Origin: Ramlibacter terrae
GTDB lineage: Bacteria > Pseudomonadota > Gammaproteobacteria > Burkholderiales > Burkholderiaceae_C
Assembly (NCBI GenBank): GCA_013127575.1
Contig: CP053418.1
Location: forward strand, 1,736,001-1,800,000
Reading direction: 5' to 3'
DNA length: 64,000 nt
The translations under genes were made by a program, and so were the position numbers. The notes beneath the pieces were generated by a model. It had not been told where the DNA came from and ran no database searches. It saw only the letters and a list, made by a program, of their open reading frames with translations. Below, piece by piece: positions 10,113 to 22,596 of this stretch (positions are counted from its first letter, which is position 1; each line of letters opens with the position of its first letter).

Positions 10113-11240
10113 TCAGCCGTTTTTCGGCGATTTGAGCGACAGCTTGCGGTAAATCGTTGCGCGGCTGATACCAAGCAGGCGGGCCGCCTCCATCACGTTG
10201 CCCCGCGCCTCGACCACCGTCTTGCGGATCAGGGCGATCTCGACGTCGCGCAGGGGCTTGCGCGCGGCCGCCCCGGCCGGGCTTGCGCCCTGCGCCTGCG
10301 GCAGGGCATCGAGCCGCAGCCCGGACCACAGCGGCAGTTCCAAGGGCCCGGCATCCGCGAGACCGGCATGGTCGAACAGCGGCTCCCACGGCTGCGCGAA
10401 CAGCTCGCTGCAGTGCAGCGGCCCGCCGGCGCCGGTGGCGAGTTCGGCCACCATGGCGCGGGCCACGCTGTTGCTGCCGGTCACCCAGCCGTCGCCATCG
10501 AGGCAGACCAGGCCGTCGTCGTCGTCGCCGCGCAGGCGGCCCGGCCAGTTCAGGCGCAGCACCAGCCGGTGCGGGCGGGCCAGCGTCAGCGCGTTCTCGA
10601 TGCTGCGGGCCGACTGCGCCACCAGTGCTTGAGCTCCGGGCGTTCGGGCGCGTCGATGCCGGTCAGGTCGAGCATGCCGGCGCAGGCGCCGTCGGGGCCG
10701 AACAGGGGCGCGCCCGCGCAGCTGTAGCAGCTGGTCGCCTCGAAGAAGTGTTCGCCGCGGTGCAGCCAGACCGGGTGCAGTTCGCCCGGGGCGGCGCTGA
10801 TCGCCGTGGTGCCCACGCTGCGCTCCGACAGGTCGACGCCCGGCGGGTGATGAGCGCCGCGCGGCGGTCGGCCCGGTCGATGGGCCCGTGCGCGTCGACC
10901 ACCACGCCTTGCTGGTTGGTGAGGATGGCGAAGTAGCGGGTGCTGGCGATGGCGCGGCCGAGTTGCTCCAGCACCGGCCGGGCGGCCGCGACCAGCGCGT
11001 GGTTGGCTTCCTCCACGCGCCGCTGCTGTTCCGGCGGCACCAGGTCGAAGCCGACGCGGTCCTGCGGGCGCAGGCCGTTCTCGAGGCAGCGCCGCCAGAG
11101 CGCGCGATCCGGGCGTTCTCGTACCAGCCGTCGACCGGGGCACCGGTGGCGGAGCCGCCTTCGCTCAGGACGGCCGCGCGGGCGCGCTCGATCTGCCGCA
11201 GGCGATCGGCGGCGGCGGCGCTGCTGGCGGCGACGTTCAT
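10113..11240 (-). CDS. GAF / Fis-type HTH regulator without the sigma-54 ATPase domain
   Basis: About 378 residues arranged like the ends of AcoR-type activators: an N-terminal GAF-like sensor (RYFAILTNQQGVVVDAHGP, CYSCAGAPLFGPDGACAGM) and a C-terminal Fis helix-turn-helix (RGNVMEAARLLGISRATIYR). The central AAA+ domain of sigma-54 activators is absent, so it probably acts as a simple DNA-binding regulator. It is divergent from the molybdenum hydroxylase genes; the 159-base gap holds a paired CCTAGG motif. The role as regulator of those genes is inferred from position. The frame breaks near 11100, 10850 and 10625, each repaired by restoring CCWGG. Confidence 0.85.
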   Translation of the reverse strand: MNVAASSAAAADRLRQIERARAAVLSEGGSATGAPVDGWYENARIARSGGAASRTACARRTASASTWCRRNSSGAWRKPTTRWSRPPGRCWSNSAAPSPAPATSPSSPTSKAWWSTRTGPSTGPTAARRSSPAGRRPVGAQRGHHGDQRRPGRTAPGLAAPRRTLLRGDQLLQLRGRAPVRPRRRLRRHARPDRHRRARTPGAQALVAQSARSIENALTLARPHRLVLRLNWPGRLRGDDDDGLVCLDGDGWVTGSNSVARAMVAELATGAGGPLHCSELFAQPWEPLFDHAGLADAGPLELPLWSGLRLDALPQAQGASPAGAAARKPLRDVEIALIRKTVVEARGNVMEAARLLGISRATIYRKLSLKSPKNG

Positions 11241-11320
11241 GGGCGCGCTCCGTGGGCGGTGGAAGGGTGGATGCCCATCATTGTTCCATTTTGAGATTTT
11301 CGCGCAGCGGCCCCGCGCAT

Positions 11321-11338
11321 CCTAGGGTTTCGCCTAGG
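11321..11338. promoter_or_regulatory. Paired CCTAGG motif, possible operator
   Basis: Two copies of the self-complementary hexamer CCTAGG separated by six bases (CCTAGGgtttcgCCTAGG) lie between the Fis-type regulator and the coxS-like gene, 62 bases before the latter's ATG. The arrangement fits a dimeric regulator site. No experimental support; operator function is inferred. Confidence 0.35.
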
Positions 11339-11399
11339 CAGGTCGCGGGAGGCGGGTCGAACAATGAATCTCCCCAGGCCATCCCCCGGAGAGCAACAC

Positions 11400-11873
<474 letters not shown>

Positions 11874-11898
11874 ACGCCAGCCAGCCAAGGAGACAGCC

Positions 11899-14271
<2,373 letters not shown>

Positions 14272-14289
14272 ACGAAGGAGACCCTCACC

Positions 14290-15083
14290 ATGTACCAATT
14301 CACCTTCGAACGTCCCGCCTCGCTGGCCGACGCCACCCGCCGGCGGCCGGCGCCGCCGGCACCAAGGTGCTGGCCGGCGGCCAGACCCTGCTGGCCTCCA
14401 TGAAGCTGCGGCTGGCCAGCCCCGAACAGCTCGTCGACCCGGGCGCCATCGGCGAACTCGCCGGCATCCGGCGCGAGGGCAGCACCTTCGTGATCGGCGC
14501 GATGACGCGCCATGCCGACGTCGCCGCGAACGCCGACGTCCAGTCGGCCTTGCCGGCGCTGGCCGACGGCCGGCGGCATCGGCGACCGGCAGGTGCGCGC
14601 CATGGGCACGCTGGGCGGCTCGGTGGCCAACAACGATCCGTCGGCCTGCTACCCGGCGGCGCTGCTGGCGCTCGACGCCACGGTGCGCACGACGCAGCGC
14701 GAGATCGCGGCCGACGACTTCTTCCGGGGGATGTTCACGACGGCGCTGCAGGACGGCGAGCTGATCACCGCGGTTCGCTTCCCGGTGGCGAAGCGGGCGG
14801 CGTACATCAAGTTCAAGCAGCCGGCCTCGCGCTTCGCGCTGGTCGGCGTGTTCGTGGCACAGACCGACGGCGGCGTGCGGGTGGCGGTCACCGGCGGCGG
14901 CAACGGCGTGTTCCGGCACGAAGGCCGGAGTCGGCGCTCAGCCGCAACTTCACGCCCGAGGCGGCGGCCGCCGTGAAGATCGACGCGGGCGACCTGTCCT
15001 CGGACCTGCACGGCAGCGCAGCGTACCGCGCCAACCTGATCAGCGTGCTGACGCAGCGGGCCGTGACGAAGGCGCTGGGCTAG
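14290..15083 (+). CDS. FAD-binding subunit of the molybdenum hydroxylase (CoxM type)
   Basis: Medium subunit that binds FAD and passes electrons on. Starts [15 protein letters not shown] at ATG 14290, 18 bases after the large subunit, with AAGGAGA upstream. FAD-contact motifs [13 protein letters not shown] and [16 protein letters not shown] are clear, and the CoxM C-terminal domain ends [18 protein letters not shown]. About 266 residues. The frame breaks near 14340, 14570 and 14932, all at sites that become CCWGG when repaired. A pair of REP-like palindromes separates it from the MoxR gene. Confidence 0.9.
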
Positions 15084-15092
15084 GACTGCCGT

Positions 15093-15168
15093 CCCGGCCT
15101 CGAGCCGGGATCCACCGGTGCGCGGGACACTGCCTTGTGCCACCATGGATGCCGGGTCGAGCCCGGCA
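15093..15168. repeat. REP-like palindrome pair
   Basis: Two hairpins, CCCGGCCTCGAGCCGGG at 15093-15109 and TGCCGGGTCGAGCCCGGCA at 15150-15168, the second followed by TGACA. They belong to the dispersed GTCATxCCCG...CGGGxATCCA family also found at five other places in the window. The pair lies between coxM- and MoxR-type genes. Confidence 0.75.
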
Positions 15169-15184
15169 TGACAAGGTTTTTCCG

Positions 15185-16082
<898 letters not shown>

Positions 16083-16088
16083 CGCACC

Positions 16089-17270
16089 ATGCTGCTGGGC
16101 GACGCGCGCAGGGGCAAGTTCACGGAGAACATCTCCGGCTTCGGCCGTGCGCTGCGGCGCGCGGGCCTGCACGTGGACAGCGCCCGCATCGCGCTGGCCC
16201 ATGAAGCCGCGCAGGTCGTCGGGGTTGGCGAGCGGGAGGATTTCAGCGCCGCGATGGAGGCGGTGCTCGTCACCCGCGAAGCCGACCGCGCCGTCTTCCG
16301 CGAGCTGTTCGACGCCTGGTTCCGCGATCCCGAGATCGCCCACAAGCTGCTGGCGCAGATGCTGCCCAGCGCCGAGGGCAAGGCCGAGCCGAAGAAGCGG
16401 CGGCCGCGGGTGGCCGAGGCGCTGGCGCCGCAGCGCCGCTTCGGCCAGCAACAGGCCCCGAAGAACGACAAGGAAGTGCAGTTCGACGCCGCCATGACGG
16501 CGAGCGACCTGGCGCTGCTCAAACATGCCGACTTCAACGCGCTGTCGGCCGGCGAGTTCCGGCTGGTCGAGCGGCTGGTGCGCGACATCGCGCTGCCGGT
16601 GCCGCGGATTCCGGGCCGCCGCACGCGCCCGGGTTCGCGCGGCGCGCGCCTCGACTGGAGCCGTTCCATTCGCCGGGCGCCCCACACCGGCGGAGAACTG
16701 CTGCTGCTGCGCCGCCTGCAGCAGCAAACCCAGCCGCTGCCGTTGTTGGTGCTGGTGGACGTCTCGGGGTCGATGGAGCGCTACGCGCGCCTGCTGCTCG
16801 CCTTCCTGCACGCCGCAACCCACGGCAACCGGCGGCGCGACGTGTTCGCTTTCGGCACGCACCTGACCGACCTCACGCCGGCTTTCCGCCTCGGCGACAC
16901 CGACGCCATGCTGGCCGCGGCCGGCGACGCGATCGACGATTTCGCGGGCGGCACGCGGCTGGGCGAATCGCTGGCGACGCTGCGCCAGAAGTTCGCGCGG
17001 CGGCTGGTCGGCCGCCGCACGCTGGTGCTGGTGATCACCGACGGGCTCGACACCGGCGACGCGGGCGAGCTCGACCGTGAGCTGGCGTGGCTGACGCACC
17101 GCTGTCGCCGCCTGCTCTGGCTCAACCCGCTGTTGCGCTATGAAGGCTATGCTCCGCTCGCGCGGGGCGCCGTGGTGCTCGACCGGCACGCGCATGGCGC
17201 GCTGGCGGTGCACAACCTCGAGAAGCTCGAAGACCTCGCCGCCGGGCTGGCGGCCCTCCTCCAGAACTAG
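16089..17270 (+). CDS. VWA-domain maturation protein (CoxE type)
   Basis: 393 residues, unbroken frame. The C-terminal half is a von Willebrand A domain with the metal-binding MIDAS motif DVSGSM near residue 223, a Thr in GGTRLGESLA and ITDGLDTGD near 318. The N-terminal half is helical and basic with a Pro/Arg linker. CoxE-type proteins pair with CoxD-type ATPases during maturation of molybdenum hydroxylases; the gene follows its MoxR partner by 6 bases and precedes coxG by 17. Intact CCTGG sites remain inside this gene (16315, 16508), so the frame errors elsewhere do not hit every such site. Confidence 0.9.
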   Translation: MLLGDARRGKFTENISGFGRALRRAGLHVDSARIALAHEAAQVVGVGEREDFSAAMEAVLVTREADRAVFRELFDAWFRDPEIAHKLLAQMLPSAEGKAEPKKRRPRVAEALAPQRRFGQQQAPKNDKEVQFDAAMTASDLALLKHADFNALSAGEFRLVERLVRDIALPVPRIPGRRTRPGSRGARLDWSRSIRRAPHTGGELLLLRRLQQQTQPLPLLVLVDVSGSMERYARLLLAFLHAATHGNRRRDVFAFGTHLTDLTPAFRLGDTDAMLAAAGDAIDDFAGGTRLGESLATLRQKFARRLVGRRTLVLVITDGLDTGDAGELDRELAWLTHRCRRLLWLNPLLRYEGYAPLARGAVVLDRHAHGALAVHNLEKLEDLAAGLAALLQN

Positions 17271-17287
17271 AAGCAAGAGACACCATC

Positions 17288-17875
17288 ATGGAAATGCAAG
17301 GCAGCCGCCGACTCGCCGTCACCCAGCAACAGGCACGGAACGCGCTCAACGACCCCGAGGTGCTCAAGCTGTGCATCCCCGGCTGCGACAAGGTGGAGTC
17401 CACGGGCGAGAACCAGTACGCCATCTCGATGGCCGTGAAGGTCGGGCCCGTGTCCGCCCGCTTCAACGGCAAGATCCTGCTGGCCGACGTGCTGCCGCCC
17501 AACAGCTACACGCTGCAGTTCGAGGGGCAGGGCGGCGCCGCCGGCTTCGGCAAGGGCTCGGCGCGCGTGATGCTGTCGCCGCCCGCCGAGGGCGCCGGCT
17601 GCGAGCTGAACTACACGGCGCAGGCGCAGGTCGGCGGCAAGATCGCGCAGGTGGGCCAGCGGCTCGTGGACGGCGTCGCCCGTTCGATGGCCGAGGATTT
17701 CTTCAAGCGCTTCGACGACGAGATGCAGCGCCGGCACCCGCAGTCGTACGCGGCCGAAGCGGCGCTGCCGCCGCCGTCGTCGCCTCCGGCCGCGCCGCGC
17801 AAGGGCATGGCCGCGTGGATGTGGGTCGCGATCGCGGTGGTGGTCGTCGGCGCGGTGCTGCTGCTGGCACGCTGA
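17288..17875 (+). CDS. coxG: CoxG-family membrane-anchored SRPBCC protein
   Basis: 195 residues, unbroken. Residues 1-145 form a CoxG-type START/SRPBCC domain (ALNDPEVLKLCIPGCDKVE, VGPVSARFNGKILLADVLPP, GGKIAQVGQRLVDGVARSMA). A Pro/Ala linker follows, then one C-terminal membrane helix (MWVAIAVVVVGAVLLLA). CoxG is thought to recruit the hydroxylase to the inner membrane and link it to the respiratory chain. Last gene of the contiguous hydroxylase group. Confidence 0.92.
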   Translation: MEMQGSRRLAVTQQQARNALNDPEVLKLCIPGCDKVESTGENQYAISMAVKVGPVSARFNGKILLADVLPPNSYTLQFEGQGGAAGFGKGSARVMLSPPAEGAGCELNYTAQAQVGGKIAQVGQRLVDGVARSMAEDFFKRFDDEMQRRHPQSYAAEAALPPPSSPPAAPRKGMAAWMWVAIAVVVVGAVLLLAR

Positions 17876-17883
17876 GGTCCGCC

Positions 17884-18887
17884 GTGGCGCCGTCCGGTCC
17901 GCACCGTTGGCCGCGCCGGCGTGCTTTGCTGGCGGGCGCCGCCGGCCTCGTGGCGGCGCCGGCGTTCGCGCTCGCGCTCGCGCAACCCGCTGCCTGGCCC
18001 GCGCGCCCCATCACCCTCATCGTCGTCCCCTGGCCCGCCGGCGGCCAGACCGACCTGCAGATGCGCCTGCTGGGCGACGGCGGCGCGCCACCGGGGCAGC
18101 CCGTGGTGGTGGAGAACCGCCCCGGCGCCGCGGGTACGCTCGTGGCGCCGGCCTTGCATGCGGCCGCGCCGGATGGCCACGTGATCGGGCAGGTGCCGGT
18201 GACGGTGTACCGGACCGCGCTGCAGCGCAAGGTGCCACGGGACCCGCTGCGCGACATCGCGCCCATTCTGCAGGTCTCCGGCGTCACGTTCGGCATCGTG
18301 GCGCCGGCCGACGGCCCGCTGCACACGTTCGCCGACCTGCTGGCATGGGGCAGGGCGCACCCGGGGCGGCTCACCGTGGGCTCGACCGGCATCGGCACCA
18401 CGGCGCACCCGGCCATGGAAGACGTGCTGTCGCGCGAGCGCGTGCCCTACGTGCACGTGCCGTACAAGGGCACGGCCGACCAGATGCTGGCGGTGGCCGC
18501 GCACACGCTGATGGCCGGCGTCAACTCCACGGGCTTCGCGCCGTATGTGGAGAGCGGCAAGCTGCGGCTGCTGGCGGTGTTCAGCGCGCAGCGCAGCAAG
18601 CGCTGGCCGCAGGTGCCCACGCTGCGCGAGCTGGGGCACGCGGACGCGGTGCACACCTCGCCTTACGGCATCGGCGCCCCCGCGGGCACCGACCCGGCCA
18701 TCGTGCGCAGGCTCCACGATGCGTTCCGTGCCGCGCTGTTCGACCCGGCGCACCTGCAGGAGCTGGCCCGCTACGACCAGAGCCCGACTATCTCGCCACC
18801 GCCGACTACGAGCGGCAGGTGCGGGCGCTCAGCGCGCGCGAGCGCGTGCTGCTGGCGCGGCTCGGCCTCGGGCTGCGCGCCGAGTAG
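17884..18887 (+). CDS. Bug-family periplasmic solute receptor (tripartite tricarboxylate transporter type)
   Basis: Exported receptor of about 334 residues. A twin-arginine-like basic start and hydrophobic stretch (RRRALLAGAAGLVAAPAFA) form the signal. Family motifs are PITLIVVPWPAGGQTD, VVVENRPGAAGT, HVPYKGTADQM and PYGIGAPAGTDPAIV. GTG 17884 is preceded by GAGG. Like many Bug proteins in this group it has no membrane partner next to it. It sits between coxG and the PQQ-associated ABC genes, and may collect the substrate of either system. One clear break near 18787 (GACCAGGAG); residues 60-70 also look locally garbled. Confidence 0.87.
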
Positions 18888-18891
18888 CCGC

Positions 18892-19635
18892 ATGCGTGGC
18901 CCCGCCGTCCTCTCCTGCCGCGACGTGGCCAAGCGCTATGGGCGCACGCAGGCGCTCGCCGGCGTGTCGCTGGAAGTCGCCGCGGGCGAGATGGTGGTGC
19001 TGCTCGGCCCCAACGGCGCGGGCAAGTCCACGCTGTTCCAGCTGCTCACGGGTCTGTTCGTGGCCGATGAAGGAACGGTCGAAGTGCTCGGCGTCGACAT
19101 GCGGCGCGATCCGGCCACGGCGCTCGGACGCATCGGCGTGGTGTTCCAGCAGCCCGCGCTGGACCTGAACCTGCCGGTGCGCTCCAGCCTGCGCTTCCAC
19201 GCCGACCTGCACGGGCTCGCGCCTGCCGCGGCACGCACGCGCATCGACGCGTCGCTGCAGGCGTTCGGCGGCCGAGGCGGCCCCGCGGCCGGCGCGCGAG
19301 CTTTCCGGCGGCAACCGGCGCAAGGTGGAACTGCTGCGCGCGCTGCTGCACGAACCGCGCGTGCTGCTGATGGACGAGGCGACCGTCGGCTGGACCCGGC
19401 GTCGCGCGCGCGGCTGCTCGACGAAGTGCTGCGCGCCCGCGACGAGCGCGGCCTCGGCGTGCTGTGGGCGACCCATCTCGTCGACGAAGCGCGGCGCGCC
19501 GACCGCGTGGTGGTGCTGCACCGCGGCCGCGTGTGCTGGGACGGCACGGCCGACGCCTTCTGCGCCGCCCGGGGCCGGCCCACCCCGGAAGCTGCCTTCC
19601 TGCAACTCACCGAGGGCCACCTGCATGTGGCGTGA
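18892..19635 (+). CDS. ABC transporter ATPase of the PQQ-dependent alcohol dehydrogenase-associated type
   Basis: ATPase of about 249 residues, like the TIGR03864 group found beside PQQ-dependent alcohol dehydrogenases. Walker A GPNGAGKST near residue 43, signature ELSGGNRRK near 140, Walker B VLLMDEATVG near 160, His in LWATHLVDEA. It starts 4 bases after the Bug gene and overlaps the beta-propeller gene by 11 bases. The set ATPase, propeller, binding protein, permease matches the PQQ-associated ABC system, whose cargo is not known. The frame breaks near 19270 and 19390, both repaired by GGCCTGG. Confidence 0.87.
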   Translation: MRGPAVLSCRDVAKRYGRTQALAGVSLEVAAGEMVVLLGPNGAGKSTLFQLLTGLFVADEGTVEVLGVDMRRDPATALGRIGVVFQQPALDLNLPVRSSLRFHADLHGLAPAAARTRIDASLQAFGGRGGPAAGARAFRRQPAQGGTAARAAARTARAADGRGDRRLDPASRARLLDEVLRARDERGLGVLWATHLVDEARRADRVVVLHRGRVCWDGTADAFCAARGRPTPEAAFLQLTEGHLHVA

Positions 19636-20599
19636 GCTGGCGATCTTCTGCGTGCTCGTAGGGTGTGCAGCTCCGCTGCGCACCGCCCTCGCCAAGGACA
19701 CGCACAAGGTCTTCGTCTCCTCCGAAAAGGACAACGCGCTCACCATCGTCGATGCCGCGCGCGGCGAAGTGACCGGCAGCGCGCCCCTGTGCCGCCGGCC
19801 GCGCCACATGCAGCTTTCGCCCGACCGCACGCAGCTGTTCGTCGCCTGCAGCGACGACCACCGGGTGCTGGTCCGCGACATCGCCACGGGCAAGGACCTG
19901 CACCGCCTCGCCGTCGGCGAAGACCCGGAAATGTTCGACCTGAGCCCCGACGGCCGCATGCTGTACGTGTCGAACGAGGAAGACGCGGTGCTGACCGCCT
20001 TCGACCTCGCCACGAAGAAGAAGGCCTTCGAGGTCCGGTCGGCGGCGAGCCGGAAGGCGTCAAGGTGAGCGCCGACGGCAAGCTGGTGTACGTGACGTCG
20101 GAGGTCGCGAGCCGGGTCCACGTGATCGACGTCGCCACCCGCAAGGTCGTGAAGAACATCCCGGTCGGCAAGCGGCCGCGCCGCTTCCTGCTGGCGGGCA
20201 GCGAGCTGTGGGTGAGCAACGAGCTGGAGGGCAGCGTCAGCGTGATCCGCACCAGCGACCACGCCGTGCAGGCCACCATCCCGTTCCTGCCGCGCGGCAT
20301 GCGCAGCGAAGACGTCACGCCCGTCGGCATGGCGCTGGCGCCGGACGGCAAGACGGCGTACGTGGGCTGGGGCGCGCGAATCACGTGGCCGTGGTGGACG
20401 TCGCCGCCTCGCGCCGGGTGCGCGGCTACGTGCTGGTCGGCAAGCGGGCACGGGGCTGGCGCTGTCGCGCGACGGCAAGCGGCTGTACGTGGCGAACGGC
20501 CTCTCCGATGACCTCAGCATCGTCGACACCGGCATCGCGAAGGCGGTGAAGACGCTGAAGGTCGGCCGCGTGCCGCACACCGTGGTGGTGGATGACTGA
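19625..20599 (+). CDS. PQQ-dependent catabolism-associated beta-propeller protein
   Basis: Exported seven-bladed propeller of the TIGR03866 / YVTN type, about 325 residues. Repeats of the form VFVSSEKDNALTIVDAARGE, MLYVSNEEDAVLTAFDLAT, LVYVTSEVASRVHVIDVATR and RLYVANGLSDDLSIVDTGIA are visible. An N-terminal hydrophobic signal contains a Cys (FCVLVGCAAPLR). Such propellers accompany PQQ alcohol dehydrogenase clusters; the precise role is unknown. The frame breaks near 20040, 20375 and 20450, all in CCWGG contexts. The stop overlaps the next start (ATGACTGA). Confidence 0.87.
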
Positions 20600-21790
20600 A
20601 GGCCGCCTCCGCATCGGCCGGCGGAAGCTGCTCGCCGCCTGCGCACTGGGGGCCGCGGGCATCGCGCATGCGCAGGAGCGGGTGTTCGCGCTGGGCGTGC
20701 TCTCGCAGGCCGACGACGAGCGTTACCTGCCGCAGGTGCTGCAGAAGGCCTTCGCCGATGCGCCCTCGGGCCGCAGCGCGCAGGCCGCGCAGGTGGCGCT
20801 GGACGACAGCGCCTTCGCGCTGCAGGCAGCGGGCTGGCCCACCGCGCGGCTGGTGGCGCTGGAAGCGCCGGAGGCCGGCGGCCTCGGCGCGGCGCTGGAG
20901 CAGTTGCTGCGGCAAGGCGTGCGCCACGTGGTGCTGGAACTTCCCGCCGCCGGCGTGGCTGCCGTCGCGGCGGCGGCGCGCGGCAGGGACGTGATGCTGC
21001 TCAATGCGGCCGCCGCCGACGACGCGCTGCGGGCGGCGCAGTGCGCGCCGAACCTGCTGCACACCTTGCCCAGCCACGCGATGCAGATGGACGCCGTGGC
21101 GCAACTGCTGGTGGCGCGCAAGTGGGCGCGGCCGCTGGTGCTGCACGGCCCGTCCGGCGGTGACCGCTTGCTGCTGGCGGCCTTCCAGCGCAGCGCCCGC
21201 CGCTTCGGCGTGAAGCCGGTGGCCGAGAAGCCGTTCAAGCTGTCGAACGATCCGCGCGAGCGCGACCTCGGCAACGTTCGCCTGCTGACGGCGGAGCGCG
21301 AGTACGACGCGGTGGTGGTGCTCGACACGCAGGGCGAGTTCGCGCGCGACCTGCCGTACCGCACGGTGCTGCCGCGGCCGGTGCTGGGCAGCGGCGGGCT
21401 CGTGGCGCAGGCCGGAGCCCGTGGTACGAACGCCATGGCGCGCCGCAGCTCACGCGCCGCCTGCAGCGCAAGCTGGGCCGCGCGGCGGGTGCGTACGACT
21501 GGGCGGCCTGGATCGCGGCGCGGGCCGCCGCCGAAGCCGCGGCCGCCGAACCCCGCGCCACGGCGTTGCAGCAGGTGCAGGCGCTGCGGCAGGGGCGGGT
21601 GGCACTCGATGGCTCCAAGGGCCAGCGCCTGGCGTTCCGCGCCCGGGACGGCCAGTTGCGGCAGCCGCTGCTGCTGGCGCACGGGCACGGCGTCGCGGAG
21701 ACGGCGCCGCTGGAAGGCTTCCTGCATCCGCGCAGCACGCTCGACACGCTGGGCTTCGACGCGCCCGAAACCGGCTGCAAGGCGCCATGA
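20592..21790 (+). CDS. ABC substrate-binding protein of the PQQ-associated system
   Basis: About 400 residues, resembling the TIGR03863 group, a branched-chain-amino-acid-receptor-like fold found in PQQ alcohol dehydrogenase clusters. N-terminal RRKLLAACALGAAGIAHA is a signal peptide. Conserved blocks include NLLHTLPSHAMQMDAVAQLL, LVLHGPSGGDRLLLAAFQRS and YDAVVVLDTQGEFARDLPY. One break near 21415, where the site GCCTGG has lost its T; the repaired reading is AWSPWYERHGAPQL. It overlaps the permease by ATGA at 21787. Confidence 0.85.
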
Positions 21791-22596
21791 GGGCCGTCCA
21801 TGCCCTGCGTGCGCTGCGCGCCGTGGCCGGCCGCGAGCTGCAAAGCTTCGCCCGCCAGCCGGGCCGGCTCTTGTCCGCGCTGGTGCGGCCGCTGCTGTGG
21901 CTGCTGGTGTTCGCGGCGGGTTTCCAGAACGTGTTCGGCGTGGCCATCGTGCCGCCGTACGAAACCTACATCCCGTACGCGGTGTACCGGTGCCCGGCCT
22001 GCTCGGCATGGTGGCCCTGTTCAACGGCATGCAGAGTTCGCTGGCCATGGTGTACGACCGCGAGATGGGCGTGATGCGGCTGCTGCTCACGGCACCCTTG
22101 CCGCGCTGGTGGGTGCTGGCCTGCAAGCTCGCCGGCGGCGCCGTGCTCTCGCTCGCGCAGATGCTCGCCTTCCTGCTCGCGGCCGGGCCTTCGGCATCGA
22201 TCTGCGGTGGGTCCACGTGCTGATGGCGCTGCCGGTGCTGGTGCTGGCCGCGCTGATGCTCGGCGCGCTCGGGCTCGTGCTGTCCGTGCACGTGAAGCAG
22301 CTGGAGAACTTTGCCGGCACGATGAACTTCGTGATCTTCCCGATGTTCTTCCTCTCGACCGCGCTGTATCCGCTGTGGAAGCTGCAGGAGTCGGGGGCTG
22401 GCTGGTGCACCGCCTCGCGCAGGCGAATCCTTTCACGCACGCCGTGGAGGCGATCCGCTTCGCGCTCGAGGGGCAGTGGCTGGCCGGCAGCCTCGCGATC
22501 GTGGCGGCCTGCACCGTCGCTTTCTTCGCCTTGGCCCTGTGGGGCTACGATCCGCAACGCGCCGCACCGCGCCGACCTTTCCAGGGAACCGCATGA
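21787..22596 (+). CDS. ABC-2 type permease of the PQQ-associated system (PedC-like)
   Basis: About 271 residues with six hydrophobic segments, like the TIGR03861 (PedC) permeases. Features: SFARQPGRLLSALVRPLLWL, GMVALFNGMQSSLAMVYDRE, MRLLLTAPLPRWWVLACKL and the ABC-2 loop MFFLSTALYPLWKLQESG. The ABC-2 class and the presence of an exported receptor are an odd mix, so the direction of transport is unclear. The frame breaks near 21990, 22188 and 22397, each a CCTGG site. ATGA overlap with the TonB receptor that follows. Confidence 0.87.
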
